From: Amycolatopsis camponoti
Lineage (GTDB): Bacteria; Actinomycetota; Actinomycetes; Mycobacteriales; Pseudonocardiaceae
NCBI RefSeq assembly: GCF_902497555.1
Contig: NZ_CABVGP010000002.1
Coordinates: 694,501-758,500 of the forward strand
Reading direction: 5' to 3'
Length of the DNA: 64,000 nucleotides
The notes below the pieces were generated by a model. It was given only the letters and a program-made list of their open reading frames with translations. It was not told the origin of the DNA and ran no database searches. Positions 26,860-35,551 of this stretch are shown here, in pieces (position 1 is the stretch's first letter; each line of letters begins with the position of its first letter). The position numbers and the translations under genes were made by a program.

Positions 26860-27630
26860 GTGCGCCTAGCCCGTATTGCTCATCCCGGTGGAGTCGCGTT
26901 CGCTTCGGTCGAAGGGGACGGTGACGACGCCCAGGTCCTGGAGATCGCCGAGCACCCGTTCGGCCAGCCCAACTTCACCGGCAAGCGGTGGCCGCTGGCC
27001 GACGTCCGGCTGCTCGCGCCGATCCTGCCGTCCAAGGTGATCGCCGTCGGCCGCAACTACGCCAAGCACGCGGCCGAGTTCGGCAACGAGGTGCCCAGCG
27101 CCCCGATGCTGTTCCTCAAGCCGTCGACCACGGTCGTCGGCCCGAACGCGGCGATCCGCCGTCCGTCCGGCATCGGCCGCGTCGACTTCGAGGGCGAGCT
27201 GGCCATCGTCATCGGCCAGCCGGTGAAGAACGTGCCCGCCGCCCGCGCCGCGAGTGCGATCCTCGGCTACACCGTGGCCAACGACGTCAGCGCGCGCGAC
27301 CTGCAGAAGGCTGACGGCCAGTGGGGCCGCGCCAAGGGCTTCGACACGTTCTGCCCGCTCGGGCCGTGGATCGAGACGTCGCTCGACGCGTCCGACCTGT
27401 CGCTCAAGGCCGAGGTCGACGGCGAACTCAAGCAGGACGGCCGCACGTCCGACCTCGTCCACAAGATCCCCGAGCTGGTCGAGTTCGTCTCCGGCGTCAT
27501 GACGCTGCTGCCCGGCGACGTGATCCTCACCGGCACGCCCGAGGGCGTCGGCCCGATCGAGGGCGGCCAGAGCGTCTCGATCACCATCGAAGGCATCGGC
27601 ACCCTGACCAACCCGGTCGAGAACATCTAG
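26860..27630 (+). CDS. Fumarylacetoacetate hydrolase (FAH) family protein
   Basis: This 256-residue protein of the FAH/2-hydroxyhepta-2,4-diene-1,7-dioate isomerase family shows IAVGRNYAKHAAEFGNEVP, the metal-binding region VDFEGELAIVIG, and YTVANDVSARDLQKADGQW, ending with GDVILTGTPEGVGPI. Members are metal-dependent hydrolases, decarboxylases or isomerases of ketoacids. It follows cimA by 4 bases, so it is cotranscribed. In mycobacteria a homologue sits between leuB and gltX as well. The exact reaction is unknown; oxaloacetate decarboxylase or tautomerase activity is one family possibility. Start is GTG 26860. Confidence 0.88.
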   Translation: MRLARIAHPGGVAFASVEGDGDDAQVLEIAEHPFGQPNFTGKRWPLADVRLLAPILPSKVIAVGRNYAKHAAEFGNEVPSAPMLFLKPSTTVVGPNAAIRRPSGIGRVDFEGELAIVIGQPVKNVPAARAASAILGYTVANDVSARDLQKADGQWGRAKGFDTFCPLGPWIETSLDASDLSLKAEVDGELKQDGRTSDLVHKIPELVEFVSGVMTLLPGDVILTGTPEGVGPIEGGQSVSITIEGIGTLTNPVENI

Positions 27631-28868
27631 TCCCGCGCCACCGGGTCCATCGGCCGCCGGGCGAACGCCGGAGCGTGCTCCGGCCGCAGCCCGAGGCCGA
27701 GGAGCCGGGCCGGGAAGTACGACAGCCGCGGGAACCGCGCGAACGCCTTGATCATCGCCATCGGCGGGCCGTTGCGCTTGCCGGTCATCACCCCGCGCAC
27801 CACGGTCCGGTGCATCAGGCGCTGCAGCCCCTGCACCATCAGCGTCGGCGCCAGCCGCCGCGAACGCACCTTCGCCAGGTCCACCGGCGACGGGCGGCCG
27901 CGCCGCAGCGGCTCGGCCAGCAGCGTCGCCGCCGCGACCGCGTCCTGCACCGCCAGGTTGATGCCGACCCCGCCGATCGGCGACATCGCGTGCGCGGCGT
28001 CGCCGATGCAGAGCAGGCCGTCGGTGTGCCACCTGCGCAGCAGGTTGAGCCGCACGTCGAGGAACTTGACGTCGTCCATCGTCTTCAGCTCGTCCACGCG
28101 GTCGTGGAATTCGGGGCAGATCTGCGTCACGTTCTCCCGGAACGCCTCGATGCCGTGGTCGCGCAGGTCTTCGCCCTTCGGCGCGAGGTAGGCGACCTGG
28201 TAGAAGTCCGGCCGGGGGAGCGGCACCGCGAACCGGCGGTCCCGCATCTTCGGCAGCAGCATGTTTCCGGCCTCGCCGTCGCCGCGGGAAAGCCGGAACC
28301 ACCAGACGTCGAACGGGCAGTCGTACTCGCGGGGCACCAGACCGGCCTCACGCCGGGCCAGCGACCAGCGTCCGTCGGCCGCGATCACCAGGTCGGCGCG
28401 GATCTCACCGGTCTCGCCCGCCACTGTGCGGTAGGTGACGCCGGCGACGCGCCCGTGCTCCCGGACCAGGCCGGTGCACTCGGTCTCCATCCGCTGGACG
28501 AACGTCGGCTCCTTGCGTGCGCTCTCGGCGAGCAGGTCGAGGAAGTCCCACTGCGGCACCATCGCGATGTACGGGTGGGAGACCTTCAGCCGGGTGAAGT
28601 CGGCCAGCTTCATCAGCGTGCCGTCCTCCTCGGGGAAGCCCGCGGCGGTCAGCTCGCTGTGCGGCAGCGCGTGGAACTTCTCGCCGAGGCCCAGCTCGTC
28701 GAGCAGCGTGAGCGTGGACGGGTGGACCGTGTCCCCGCGGAAGTCGCGCAGGAAGTCCGCGTGCTTCTCCAGCACCGTCACCTCGACGCCGGCCCGTGCC
28801 AGCAGGAGTCCCGTGACCATCCCGGCCGGCCCGCCACCGATGACGACGCAGCCCGTGCGCTCGGTCAT
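27627..28868 (-). CDS. FAD-dependent aromatic-ring-type monooxygenase
   Basis: This 413-residue flavoprotein is of the PHBH (UbiH/4-hydroxybenzoate hydroxylase) fold. It has the dinucleotide motif GCVVIGGGPAGMVTGLLLAR at the N terminus, the DG motif ADLVIAADGRWS at about residues 158-169, and the second FAD motif LLCIGDAAHAMSPIGGVGIN near residue 285. It likely hydroxylates an aromatic or polyketide-like substrate with NAD(P)H and O2. ATG 28868 is favoured because GGGGAG lies 9 bases upstream; ATG 28877 is three codons longer. The stop overlaps that of the convergent FAH gene. A MarR-like palindrome lies in its promoter. Confidence 0.87.
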   Translation of the reverse strand: MTERTGCVVIGGGPAGMVTGLLLARAGVEVTVLEKHADFLRDFRGDTVHPSTLTLLDELGLGEKFHALPHSELTAAGFPEEDGTLMKLADFTRLKVSHPYIAMVPQWDFLDLLAESARKEPTFVQRMETECTGLVREHGRVAGVTYRTVAGETGEIRADLVIAADGRWSLARREAGLVPREYDCPFDVWWFRLSRGDGEAGNMLLPKMRDRRFAVPLPRPDFYQVAYLAPKGEDLRDHGIEAFRENVTQICPEFHDRVDELKTMDDVKFLDVRLNLLRRWHTDGLLCIGDAAHAMSPIGGVGINLAVQDAVAAATLLAEPLRRGRPSPVDLAKVRSRRLAPTLMVQGLQRLMHRTVVRGVMTGKRNGPPMAMIKAFARFPRLSYFPARLLGLGLRPEHAPAFARRPMDPVARD

Positions 28869-28886
28869 CTCCACCATCTCCCCATC

Positions 28887-28906
28887 TATTCATCGCTTGT
28901 TGAATA
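28887..28906. promoter_or_regulatory. TATTCA-N8-TGAATA palindrome
   Basis: This AT-rich inverted repeat lies directly upstream of the FAD monooxygenase ribosome site and resembles MarR-type operators. No MarR gene is nearby in the window. Confidence 0.45.
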
Positions 28907-28972
28907 AGTTGAGGATGCACCCGGCCGGTCCCCGGCGTCAAGCGATGTGGCGACGGATACGCTGATCGGGCT

Positions 28973-30451
28973 ATGAGTGAGACATCGGTGGTACGCGCGC
29001 GCTTCTGTCCTTCGCCGACCGGCACCCCGCACGTCGGGCTGATCCGCACGGCGCTGTTCAACTGGGCCTTCGCCCGGCACAACCAGGGGCAGCTGGTCTT
29101 CCGGATCGAAGACACCGACGCCGCCCGCGACTCGCAGGAGTCCTACGAGCAGCTCCTCGACGGGCTGCGCTGGCTCGGCATCGACTGGGACGAGGGCCCC
29201 GAGGCCGGCGGCGAGTACGGGCCGTACCGCCAGAGCGAGCGGCGGGCGATCTACGCCGACGTCGCCGCGAAGCTCCTCGAAGCGGGGGAGCTGTACGAGG
29301 CGTTCTCCACCAACGAGGAGGTCGAGGCGCGGCGCAAGGCGGCCGGCCTGGACCCGAAGCTGGGCTACGACAACTTCGACCGCGACCTCACCGACGAGCA
29401 GCGCGCCGCGTACCGCGCCGAGGGACGCGCGCCGGTGCTGCGCCTGCGCATGCCCGCGAAGGACCTCGCGTGGACCGACCTGGTCCGCGGTGACATCAGC
29501 TTCCCGGCGGGCACGATCCCGGACCCGGTGCTGGTGCGCGCCAACGGCGAGCCGCTCTACACGCTGACCAACCCGGTCGACGACGCGCTGATGAAGATCA
29601 CGCACGTCCTGCGCGGCGAGGACCTGCTGCCCTCGACGCCCCGCCAGATCGCGCTCTACGAGGCGCTGGGGCGCGTCGGCGTGGCGGAGTTCACGCCGGA
29701 GTTCGGCCATTTGCCGTACGTCATGGGCGAGGGCAACAAGAAACTGTCCAAACGCGACCCTTCGTCGAACCTCTTCAACTACCGCGACCGCGGCTTCATC
29801 CGCGAGGGCCTGCTCAACTACCTGGCCCTGCTCGGCTGGTCGATCGCCGACGACCGCGACGTCTTCAGCGTCGAGGAAATGATCGCCGCCTTCGACGTCA
29901 CCAAGGTCAGCGCCAACCCGGCGCGCTTCGACCTCAAGAAGGCCGAAGCGATCAACGGCACCCACGTGCGGGCCTTGCCCGCGGCCGAGTTCGTGAACCG
30001 CGTCACGCCCTATCTGGTCACCGCGGGTGTCCTTCCGGAATCGCCGAGCGAGGACCAGCTGGCCCGGTTGACCGCGATCGCGCCGTTGGTCCAGGAACGC
30101 GTCACGGTGCTTTCGGACGCGCCCGCGATGGTGCGTTTCCTCTTCGTTGCCGAAGACGACTTCGCGCCCGAAGAGGACGCGGCGGCGAAAAACCTCGGCG
30201 AAGCCGCGCAGCCGGTGCTGGCCGCGGCGGTCGCCGCGCTCGAAGCGCTGCCATCGTGGGAGACCGAGGCCATCGAGCAGGCGCTCAAGGACGCCCTTGT
30301 GGACGGTCTGGGTCTCAAGCCCCGCAAGGCTTTCGCGCCGGTTCGCGTCGCCGTGACCGGCCGGACCGTTTCCCCGCCGCTGTACGAGTCGATGGAGCTG
30401 CTCGGCCGCGATGTCTCTTTGGGACGTCTTCGCCGGGCAATGGTCGGATAA
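28973..30451 (+). CDS. gltX: Glutamyl-tRNA synthetase
   Basis: This 492-residue class I aminoacyl-tRNA synthetase charges tRNA-Glu, and in most actinobacteria also tRNA-Gln ahead of GatCAB amidation. The HIGH-equivalent is [17 protein letters not shown] (residues about 14-30) and the KMSKS-equivalent is NKKLSKRD near residue 258. The Glu-binding [15 protein letters not shown] is present. Length is normal. It lies about 1 kb upstream of tRNA-Gln and tRNA-Glu genes, its substrates. ATG 28973 is divergent from the FAD monooxygenase gene. Confidence 0.97.
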   Translation: MSETSVVRARFCPSPTGTPHVGLIRTALFNWAFARHNQGQLVFRIEDTDAARDSQESYEQLLDGLRWLGIDWDEGPEAGGEYGPYRQSERRAIYADVAAKLLEAGELYEAFSTNEEVEARRKAAGLDPKLGYDNFDRDLTDEQRAAYRAEGRAPVLRLRMPAKDLAWTDLVRGDISFPAGTIPDPVLVRANGEPLYTLTNPVDDALMKITHVLRGEDLLPSTPRQIALYEALGRVGVAEFTPEFGHLPYVMGEGNKKLSKRDPSSNLFNYRDRGFIREGLLNYLALLGWSIADDRDVFSVEEMIAAFDVTKVSANPARFDLKKAEAINGTHVRALPAAEFVNRVTPYLVTAGVLPESPSEDQLARLTAIAPLVQERVTVLSDAPAMVRFLFVAEDDFAPEEDAAAKNLGEAAQPVLAAAVAALEALPSWETEAIEQALKDALVDGLGLKPRKAFAPVRVAVTGRTVSPPLYESMELLGRDVSLGRLRRAMVG

Positions 30452-30563
30452 CCTAAAGAAGACGGTTCGCCAACTGGGAGTAGAGCGACTGCGCCGGAAC
30501 AGGCGAGCGGCAATCACCTCTTTGGCAGCGTCGCGAACGCTGCCGTTGCCCTAGCCTCACTGG

Positions 30564-31388
30564 GTGGATTTCGCTTTGGCACCCCGGACCCCGTCGCGAA
30601 CCGTCCCCGCCGAGGCGGCGCCCGAGCCCTGGGCGCCGCCGGCGCTGCGGCTGGTGTGCCTCGACATCGACGACACCCTGATCGACTGCACCGCCGCGAT
30701 CCGCCGGAGCCTCCACATCCTCACCGGCCGGGGCGACCTGTGGCCGTTGTGGGACCTGATCACCGAGGAGCACGTCGCCCTCGTCGTCGCCGGCGAAATC
30801 GACTACACGACGATGCACCAGCGGCGCACCGACTGCTTCCTCGCGGAGATCGGCATCCTCGCCGACGACGAGCAGGTGAGCTCGTTCGAACGTCGCCGAA
30901 GAGAGCTGCTCGACCACTCGTGGCAGCTGTTCGGCGACGTCCTCGACTGCTTGGAATGGCTGCGCGCCGCGGGCTTGCTGCTCGCCGCCGTGACCAATGC
31001 TTCGGGTGTCCACCAGCGCAAGAAAATCGCCGACCTGGGGCTCGCGCCGTTCTTCGACCACGTCGCCATCGCCGGCGAGCTCGGGGTGGCGAAACCCGAT
31101 CCGGTGATGTTCCACACGGTCTGCCTCGGCCTGGGCTGCGCACCTGCCCAGGCCGTTCACGTCGGGGACAAACTCGACACGGACGCGATCGGCGCCCGCG
31201 ACGCCGGCCTGGGCGCGGTGTGGCTCGACCGCGACGACATCGGCGAGCGCGCGCCCGAGGGCGTCCACCGGGTGGCGGGCCTGGCCGAGCTGCCTGAGCT
31301 GCTGGTTTCGGAGTACGCGACGATCGGCGTCCCCGCCCAGCGCGGAAGTGGCACCCCCGCGTTCACCGTCCGGAACGGCGTGCTCTAG
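30564..31388 (+). CDS. HAD superfamily hydrolase
   Basis: This 274-residue protein starts at GTG 30564. HAD motif I is CLDIDDTLID (nucleophile Asp at about residue 34), motif II is AVTNAS, motif III Lys is in GVAKPDPVMF, and motif IV is VGDKLDTDAIGARDAGLGAVW. The helical cap lies between motifs I and II, so it is a subclass I phosphatase of the 2-haloacid dehalogenase/phosphoglycolate type. The first 25 residues are a Pro/Ala-rich extension. The substrate is not predictable. It follows gltX by 112 bases, as in other actinobacteria. Confidence 0.88.
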   Translation: MDFALAPRTPSRTVPAEAAPEPWAPPALRLVCLDIDDTLIDCTAAIRRSLHILTGRGDLWPLWDLITEEHVALVVAGEIDYTTMHQRRTDCFLAEIGILADDEQVSSFERRRRELLDHSWQLFGDVLDCLEWLRAAGLLLAAVTNASGVHQRKKIADLGLAPFFDHVAIAGELGVAKPDPVMFHTVCLGLGCAPAQAVHVGDKLDTDAIGARDAGLGAVWLDRDDIGERAPEGVHRVAGLAELPELLVSEYATIGVPAQRGSGTPAFTVRNGVL

Positions 31389-31447
31389 TATTTCTTCTCG
31401 TGCGGTGCTGAGCCGGACCGGTTCTTCAGGTCGGCAAAGTACCTCAC

Positions 31448-31519
31448 TGGGGTATGGTGTAATTGGCAGCACGACTGGTTCTGGTCCAGTTAGTCTAGGT
31501 TCGAGTCCTGGTACCCCAG
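31448..31519 (+). tRNA. tRNA-Gln (anticodon CUG)
   Basis: This 72-nt cloverleaf has acceptor stem TGGGGTA/TACCCCA and discriminator G. The D arm contains AATTGGCAG, the anticodon stem ACTGG/CCAGT encloses TTCTGGT (anticodon CTG), and the T loop is GGTTCGAGTCC. CCA is not encoded. Confidence 0.95.
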
Positions 31520-31621
31520 CTGCGGAGAGTGACCCCCCTGCAGAGCGAGAAATCGCCTCTGGTAAGTTCTCTCCAGCAAGAAAAACAGAAAAGCCCCTGG
31601 GAGACCAGGGAAAGATCCTAA

Positions 31622-31694
31622 GCCCCCGTCGTCTAGCGGCCTAGGACGCCGGCCTCTCACGCCGGTAGCGTGGGTTCGAATCCCATCGGGGGTA
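31622..31694 (+). tRNA. tRNA-Glu (anticodon CUC)
   Basis: This 73-nt cloverleaf has acceptor GCCCCCG/CGGGGGT and discriminator A, followed by genomic CCA at 31695-31697. The anticodon stem CCGGC/GCCGG encloses CTCTCAC (anticodon CTC), and the T loop is GGTTCGAATCC. It forms a pair with tRNA-Gln 102 bases upstream. Confidence 0.95.
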
Positions 31695-31707
31695 CCAGCA
31701 GTAACCG

Positions 31708-31739
31708 AGCCCGTCTGACCCAGGTCAGGCGGGCTTTTT
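31708..31739 (+). terminator. tRNA operon terminator
   Basis: AGCCCGTCTGACC / GGTCAGGCGGGCT stem with one wobble, followed by TTTTT. Confidence 0.85.
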
Positions 31740-31948
31740 GGTGTGCTCGCGATCCTCTCCGCGGTCCGAGCGGCTCTCCGGCGTCGAGTGTCCCGGGGTG
31801 GTCGTTCAGGCAGCGAGCGGGCTCAGGAGCCCGTCCGGCCGGGCGAACCGGGGAGTGGCCGTCGGCGACGAAGGTGAGTCGTCCGCGCCGCCGACGGGCC
31901 GGATGGAATGACCTCGGTGGTCTCCCCAGTGAGCTGCCGTCGCCACGG

Positions 31949-32362
31949 TTACTTCTTGGCGGCGGCGACCTTCTTGCGCGGCGCGCGCTTGCGCGGAGCC
32001 GGTGCGGGGGCCGCGGCCTCGGCCGCCTGAGCGGCTTCGTAGGCGGCGATCACCTCGGAAGAGAGACGGCCGCGCTCGGACACCTCGTAGCCATTCGCGT
32101 TCGCCCAGGCACGGATCTGCTGGTTGCGCTCGCGGTCGCTCGTGCTGGTCGTGGTCGACTGACCGGTCGCGACGCGCACCTTGCGGCCCCCGGTGCGCCG
32201 GGCGGCCGCGATGTAGCGGGCCAGCTCGTCGCGCAGGGCGGCGGCGTTTTCGTCGGAAAGGTCGATTTCGTACATGACGCCGTCGAGGGTGAACGGGACG
32301 GTGTGGGCGGCGGGGGTACCGTCGATGTCGTCGAGCATCTCGACGAGGACCTTCTGGGCCAT
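31949..32362 (-). CDS. lsr2: Lsr2 family nucleoid protein, paralogue 1
   Basis: This 137-residue H-NS-like xenogeneic silencer binds AT-rich DNA in actinobacteria. The N-terminal dimerisation domain is MAQKVLVEMLDDIDG ... YEIDLSDENAAALRDELA. The C-terminal DNA-binding domain has SDRERNQQIRAWANANGYEV followed by SERGRLSSEV, with the AT-hook-like RGR core. A lysine-rich extension (APRKRAPRKKVAAAKK) beyond the usual Lsr2 end is unusual and gives it an H1-like tail. ATG 32362 follows AAGGAG; the longer frame upstream is rejected. It is about 85 percent identical by eye to the paralogue at 34477. Confidence 0.95.
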   Translation of the reverse strand: MAQKVLVEMLDDIDGTPAAHTVPFTLDGVMYEIDLSDENAAALRDELARYIAAARRTGGRKVRVATGQSTTTSTSDRERNQQIRAWANANGYEVSERGRLSSEVIAAYEAAQAAEAAAPAPAPRKRAPRKKVAAAKK

Positions 32363-32378
32363 TCCTGCTCCTTGAAAC

Positions 32379-32476
32379 GGTATATACCAGTTGAGTGGCG
32401 GCGGTGACCGAGCACACGAATGTCGTGCTCTTCCGCGGAGTATATCCATACCGGCCGGTTTGCGGAGATATCTCCG
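32379..32476 (-). promoter_or_regulatory. lsr2-1 promoter region with AT-rich palindromes
   Basis: On the minus strand TATACT (32439-32444) is the likely -10, with TCTCCG 18 bases upstream. The region contains three palindromes: GGTATATACC (32379-32388), ACCGGCCGGT (32450-32459) and CGGAGATATCTCCG (32463-32476). AT-rich islands like this are plausible Lsr2 autoregulation sites. Confidence 0.5.
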
Positions 32477-33241
32477 TACCGGTATCGAATACGGCGAGCC
32501 CCGCTGAAGCCCCGCTGGAGAATTGTCCGGCGCGGTGGTGAACCGGTATTCGGCCGCGCCGGCCACCTCGTCGGCGTTCGCGCTTCCGATGCCGTGACCG
32601 TGGTTCCCGTCCCGCCCCGGTGAGTCCACATCGGACCTCGAGGGGACCGGTGTCGACCGTGGAGACACTCTCACCCGCGCGGGGCGAGCGGCAGGGCCGC
32701 GGGTCGGACCGGATCGACACGGCTCATCGGTTCTCCTCGGCGGGACGGTGGGGCCGGACGGCGGGTGCGGGACCGCCTCGGCGGGATGCCGGCAGACCTC
32801 GCTCGGCAGAGTGCCGCCGCGAGCGGTGCCGCACCGACCGGCAGCGACGCCGGGACGGGCACGAGTGGCCCTGGCCGGTCACGACGCACCGCCGCTGCCG
32901 CTCGGCCGCGGCCGCACTGGCTTCCGCCACGCACAAAGGCTTCACGTCCACCACGCTGATCAGCTTCGCCCGGGCGAACAGCGGACTCGGCTGCCGCGAA
33001 CGACCGCACGGCCGGCGTTCGCGTCCCGCGCCGGGGGCTTCGCCTTCGTTGACCCGCTTGGGTTTCTCGCGAGTCCAGCTCGAACAACTGAGCGACTGGC
33101 GGCTTGTCCTATATGGACAAGATGCGCGTCTTCGCGATGAATTCGCAGGTCAGCGGCCATCGCGTTCTTTTCCGTGCCGAAGGAGCGGGCCCGGAGGGCG
33201 AGACTTCCCCGGCGACACAACGGAGTTCTCGGCCACCCCTG
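32477..33241. other. Long intergenic region lsr2-1 to HU-1
   Basis: No convincing gene. A minus-strand ATG at 32727 has an excellent ribosome site (GAGGAG, 5-base spacing) but opens only an 18-codon frame ending at 32671; it may be a small peptide or a relic. The palindrome at 33103-33121 is listed separately. The rest is ordinary GC-rich sequence with shadow frames on both strands. Confidence 0.5.
33103..33121. promoter_or_regulatory. CTTGTCC-N5-GGACAAG palindrome upstream of HU-1
   Basis: Seven-base arms surround TATAT. The 13-base core GTCCTATATGGAC (33106-33118) occurs again, reverse complemented, at 36454-36466, 225 bases upstream of HU-2. Here it is 209 bases upstream of the HU-1 start. 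It is a candidate shared operator. Confidence 0.5.
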
Positions 33242-33269
33242 TTTGGATTTTCGGCCGTCCTGGTAATAC
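33242..33269 (+). promoter_or_regulatory. HU-1 promoter
   Basis: TTTGGA, a 16-base spacer and TAATAC. HU-2 (GTTGGA-N16-TAATAC, 36285-36312 minus) and hupB (TCTGGA-N16-TAATAC, 53735-53762) have the same layout, which supports it. Confidence 0.65.
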
Positions 33270-33326
33270 TCTGTGTGACGTCGGCCGAGATGGGCCTGAC
33301 TGTTGGTTCCACTATGGAGGACTGGA

Positions 33327-34010
33327 ATGACGAACAAGGCCCAGCTGATCGAGGCGCTGTCGGAGCGTCTGGGCGACGACAAGAAGGTGGCTGCGCAGGC
33401 CGTTGACGGTCTGGTGGACATCATCATCCGGACGGTCAACAAGGGCGAGAAGGTCAACATCACCGGTTTCGGTGTCTTCGAGAAGCGCGCTCGCGCCGCT
33501 CGGACCGCGCGCAACCCGCGTACCGGTGAGGCCGTGAAGGTCAAGAAGACCAACGTTCCCGCGTTCCGCGCCGGGACCACGTTCAAGGACGTCATCTCCG
33601 GTTCGAAGAAGCTGCCGAAGGCGACCCCGGTCAAGCGCGCCACCGCCACGGCGACCCGTGCGACCGCGACGAAGGCCGCTGCCGCCGCTCCGGCCAAGGC
33701 GACCACGACCCGCACCACGCGTGCGGCTGCCGCGAAGCCGGCCACCACCACGCGCGCGACGACCACGCGGACCCGCGCCACCGCGGCGAAGCCGGCCGCG
33801 AAGGCCACCGCCACCAAGGCGGCCCCGAAGACCGCGGCCAAGGCTCCGGCCCGGGCCACCGCGGCGAAGGCCACCACCGCGGCCAAGGCCACCACCACCC
33901 GCGCCAAGGCCGCCGCGAAGCCGGCTGCCGCCAAGCCGGCCGCTGCGGCGAAGAAGCCCGCCGCTGCCAAGGCTCCCGCCAAGCGCACCTCGGCCGCGAA
34001 GAAGAAGTAG
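33327..34010 (+). CDS. HU family protein with histone H1-like tail, paralogue 1
   Basis: This 227-residue nucleoid protein has an HU DNA-bending domain at residues 1-91 ([16 protein letters not shown] ... [20 protein letters not shown] ... [16 protein letters not shown]) joined to about 130 residues of Ala/Lys/Thr/Arg repeats (TRATA, AAKPA, KATTT) like eukaryotic H1. The architecture is that of mycobacterial HupB and Streptomyces HupS. It has one extra Asp after LGD compared with its two paralogues here. ATG 33327 follows GGAGGA. It is an additional copy, not the syntenic hupB, and lies between two lsr2 genes. Confidence 0.95.
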   Translation: MTNKAQLIEALSERLGDDKKVAAQAVDGLVDIIIRTVNKGEKVNITGFGVFEKRARAARTARNPRTGEAVKVKKTNVPAFRAGTTFKDVISGSKKLPKATPVKRATATATRATATKAAAAAPAKATTTRTTRAAAAKPATTTRATTTRTRATAAKPAAKATATKAAPKTAAKAPARATAAKATTAAKATTTRAKAAAKPAAAKPAAAAKKPAAAKAPAKRTSAAKKK

Positions 34011-34028
34011 CAGCACCCAGCTCGACCG

Positions 34029-34062
34029 GAAGGGCCCCGCACCAGCAGGTGCGGGGCCCTTC
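34029..34062 (+). terminator. HU-1 terminator
   Basis: Perfect 15-bp stem GAAGGGCCCCGCACC / GGTGCGGGGCCCTTC with an AGCA loop. The HU-2 terminator has nearly the same stem. Confidence 0.85.
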
Positions 34063-34476
34063 GGCGTTTGCGCGGGGACGACGCACCGCACCCTGGATTC
34101 CGGCTGGTACTGATCGCTGGGGGCGGGCGACCGGAAGGCTGCGTAGCGTCAAGAACACCGGTGAGGCTTCTGCCTTCGGCTGCGAGGGCGGAACCGCTGA
34201 CGCGTGCACTTCGCCGGCTCGCGCCTCCTGCAGAACCGGTGCGAGGCACTCGGCAACGACCAGAGGAAGAGCCGCTTTCACTCGGGGCGCATCACCCGGT
34301 GCGGGCGAACCCGCCTGCTTGCCGAGGCTCAATACCGAATCAACGCCCCGCTGATTCACGTTCGCGGGTCAGCGACTCACGTCGGGGGGCGGAAAGGGCC
34401 TCCACCGGCGGCGAGGACGGTGTGTCCCCGCCGCCGACGGGCCGCGTGCGATCTCTCCCCGGTGATCTGCCCGCCG
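34063..34476. other. Intergenic region HU-1 to lsr2-2 end
   Basis: No supportable gene on either strand. Near its right end a GC-rich inverted repeat (GTCGGCGGCG, about 34431, with CGCCGCCGG, about 34410) is probably the lsr2-2 terminator. An analogous CCGTCGGCG/CGCCGACGG hairpin follows lsr2-1. Confidence 0.5.
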
Positions 34477-34890
34477 TCACTTGCGGGCGGCGGCGACCTT
34501 CTTGCGCGGGGCGCGCTTGCGCGGCGCCGCCACCGGAGCTTCGGCCTCGGCCACCTGGGCCTGCTCGAAGGCCGTGATCACCTCGGAGGAAAGGCGGCCG
34601 CGCTCGGAGACCTCGTAGCCGTTCGCGTTCGCCCAGGCGCGGATCTGCTGGTTGCGCTCGCGGTCGCTGGTGCTGGTCGTGGTCGACTGGCCCGTCGCGA
34701 CGCGGACCTTGCGGCCACCGACGCGCCGGGCAGCCGCGATGAAGCGGGCGAGCTCGTCGCGCAGGGCGGTGGCATTGCCGTCCGAAAGGTCGATCTCGTA
34801 GGTGACGCCGTCGAGGCCGAATTGAACGGTCTGGGCGGCGGGGGAGCCGTCGATGTCGTCCAGGATCTCGACGAGGACTTTCTGGGCCAC
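34477..34890 (-). CDS. lsr2: Lsr2 family nucleoid protein, paralogue 2
   Basis: This second 137-residue Lsr2 starts at GTG 34890 after GAGGAG. It has the same dimerisation domain (VAQKVLVEILDDIDG), the same DNA-binding helix-turn-helix with NQQIRAWANANGYEV and SERGRLSSEV, and the same basic tail ending VAAARK. By eye there are about 20 substitutions relative to paralogue 1, mostly in the N-terminal domain and the linker before the tail, while residues about 60-105 are identical. This points to a duplication kept under selection for the same DNA target but possibly different oligomerisation. Promoter: TTGCCG-N18-TACACT on the minus strand (34971-35000). Confidence 0.95.
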   Translation of the reverse strand: MAQKVLVEILDDIDGSPAAQTVQFGLDGVTYEIDLSDGNATALRDELARFIAAARRVGGRKVRVATGQSTTTSTSDRERNQQIRAWANANGYEVSERGRLSSEVITAFEQAQVAEAEAPVAAPRKRAPRKKVAAARK

Positions 34891-34970
34891 GGGAATGCTC
34901 CTCAAGCTGGATGTGCGTCCGGGGAACGTGACGTGTGACAAGCTGCACAATGACCGACGTTCTCCCGTGG

Positions 34971-35000
34971 AGTGTATCCACCCGGGGATCGGTACGGCAA
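34971..35000 (-). promoter_or_regulatory. lsr2-2 promoter
   Basis: On the minus strand, TTGCCG, an 18-base spacer and TACACT. The block GGATACACTCCACGGGAGA matches GGATATACTCCGCGGAAGA at lsr2-1, indicating a common origin of both promoters. Confidence 0.6.
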
Positions 35001-35087
35001 TTTCCCCGCCGCTTCCCGCGATTCCGCAGTCCTGATAGGACGCTCCGCGCTGGTTCCACTCTGGAGGTCCGGCCCGGTGATTCCGGC

Positions 35088-35249
35088 TTACTCGGAACCC
35101 GCATCGCCTTCGTGGCCGGACGGATCCGTCTCCTCGTCGGCGGAGTCCGCGAGGTCCGCTTTCGCGGCCGCCTCCTTGGCCTCGTTGATGAGCTGCCGCG
35201 AGTGGGCGAGCTCCGCGTCGGGGTCTTCCCGCTTCTCGTTGGCCGCCAT
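35088..35249 (-). CDS. Small acidic hypothetical protein
   Basis: This 53-residue protein starts at ATG 35249 behind a strong GAGGAG with 6-base spacing. It is highly charged: an Asp/Glu-rich N terminus (MAANEKREDPDAEL), a helical Ala/Lys middle (INEAKEAAAKADLADSADEE) and an acidic tail. There is no membrane segment and no family I recognise. It lies between lsr2-2 and HU-2 on the same strand as both. An acidic helical peptide among basic nucleoid proteins could be a partner or chaperone, but that is speculation. The longer open frame to 35513 is not supported. Confidence 0.6.
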   Translation of the reverse strand: MAANEKREDPDAELAHSRQLINEAKEAAAKADLADSADEETDPSGHEGDAGSE

Positions 35250-35497
35250 CACCACTCCTCGCCTGGGGTCTTCGGGCAATTCCTTTCTTACGGCTACCCG
35301 CCGGAGCGGGCGGGCAACCGTCGGGGCGGCGATCGTTTCCGCGGTGAGGGTATTCCGGAATCCGGCGGCTTTGATTCCTGCGGCAGCCCACCCGCCCAGG
35401 TGGTCCGTAGGGCCGGCCGGGACCGGTTCCGCGTTCTCCGGCCCGCCACCGCACTCCGGCGCGCGGTGAACGCCGTTCCCCTGCCGGCCCGGGAACG
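35250..35497. other. Intergenic region small ORF to HU-2 terminator
   Basis: Apart from the ribosome site of the small ORF, nothing recognisable is seen. Confidence 0.4.
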
Positions 35498-35536
35498 CCG
35501 AAGGGCCCCGCACCGGTGTGGTGCGGGGCCCTTCGG
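35498..35536 (-). terminator. HU-2 terminator
   Basis: Perfect 17-bp stem (CCGAAGGGCCCCGCACC and its complement) with a 5-base loop, 15 bases past the HU-2 stop. Confidence 0.85.
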
Positions 35537-35551
35537 AGAGAAGCTCGTGAA

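Noticed and set aside
32671..32727. 18-codon ORF with strong ribosome site
   Set aside because: Too short to support as a gene without conservation data; mentioned only in the description of the gap.
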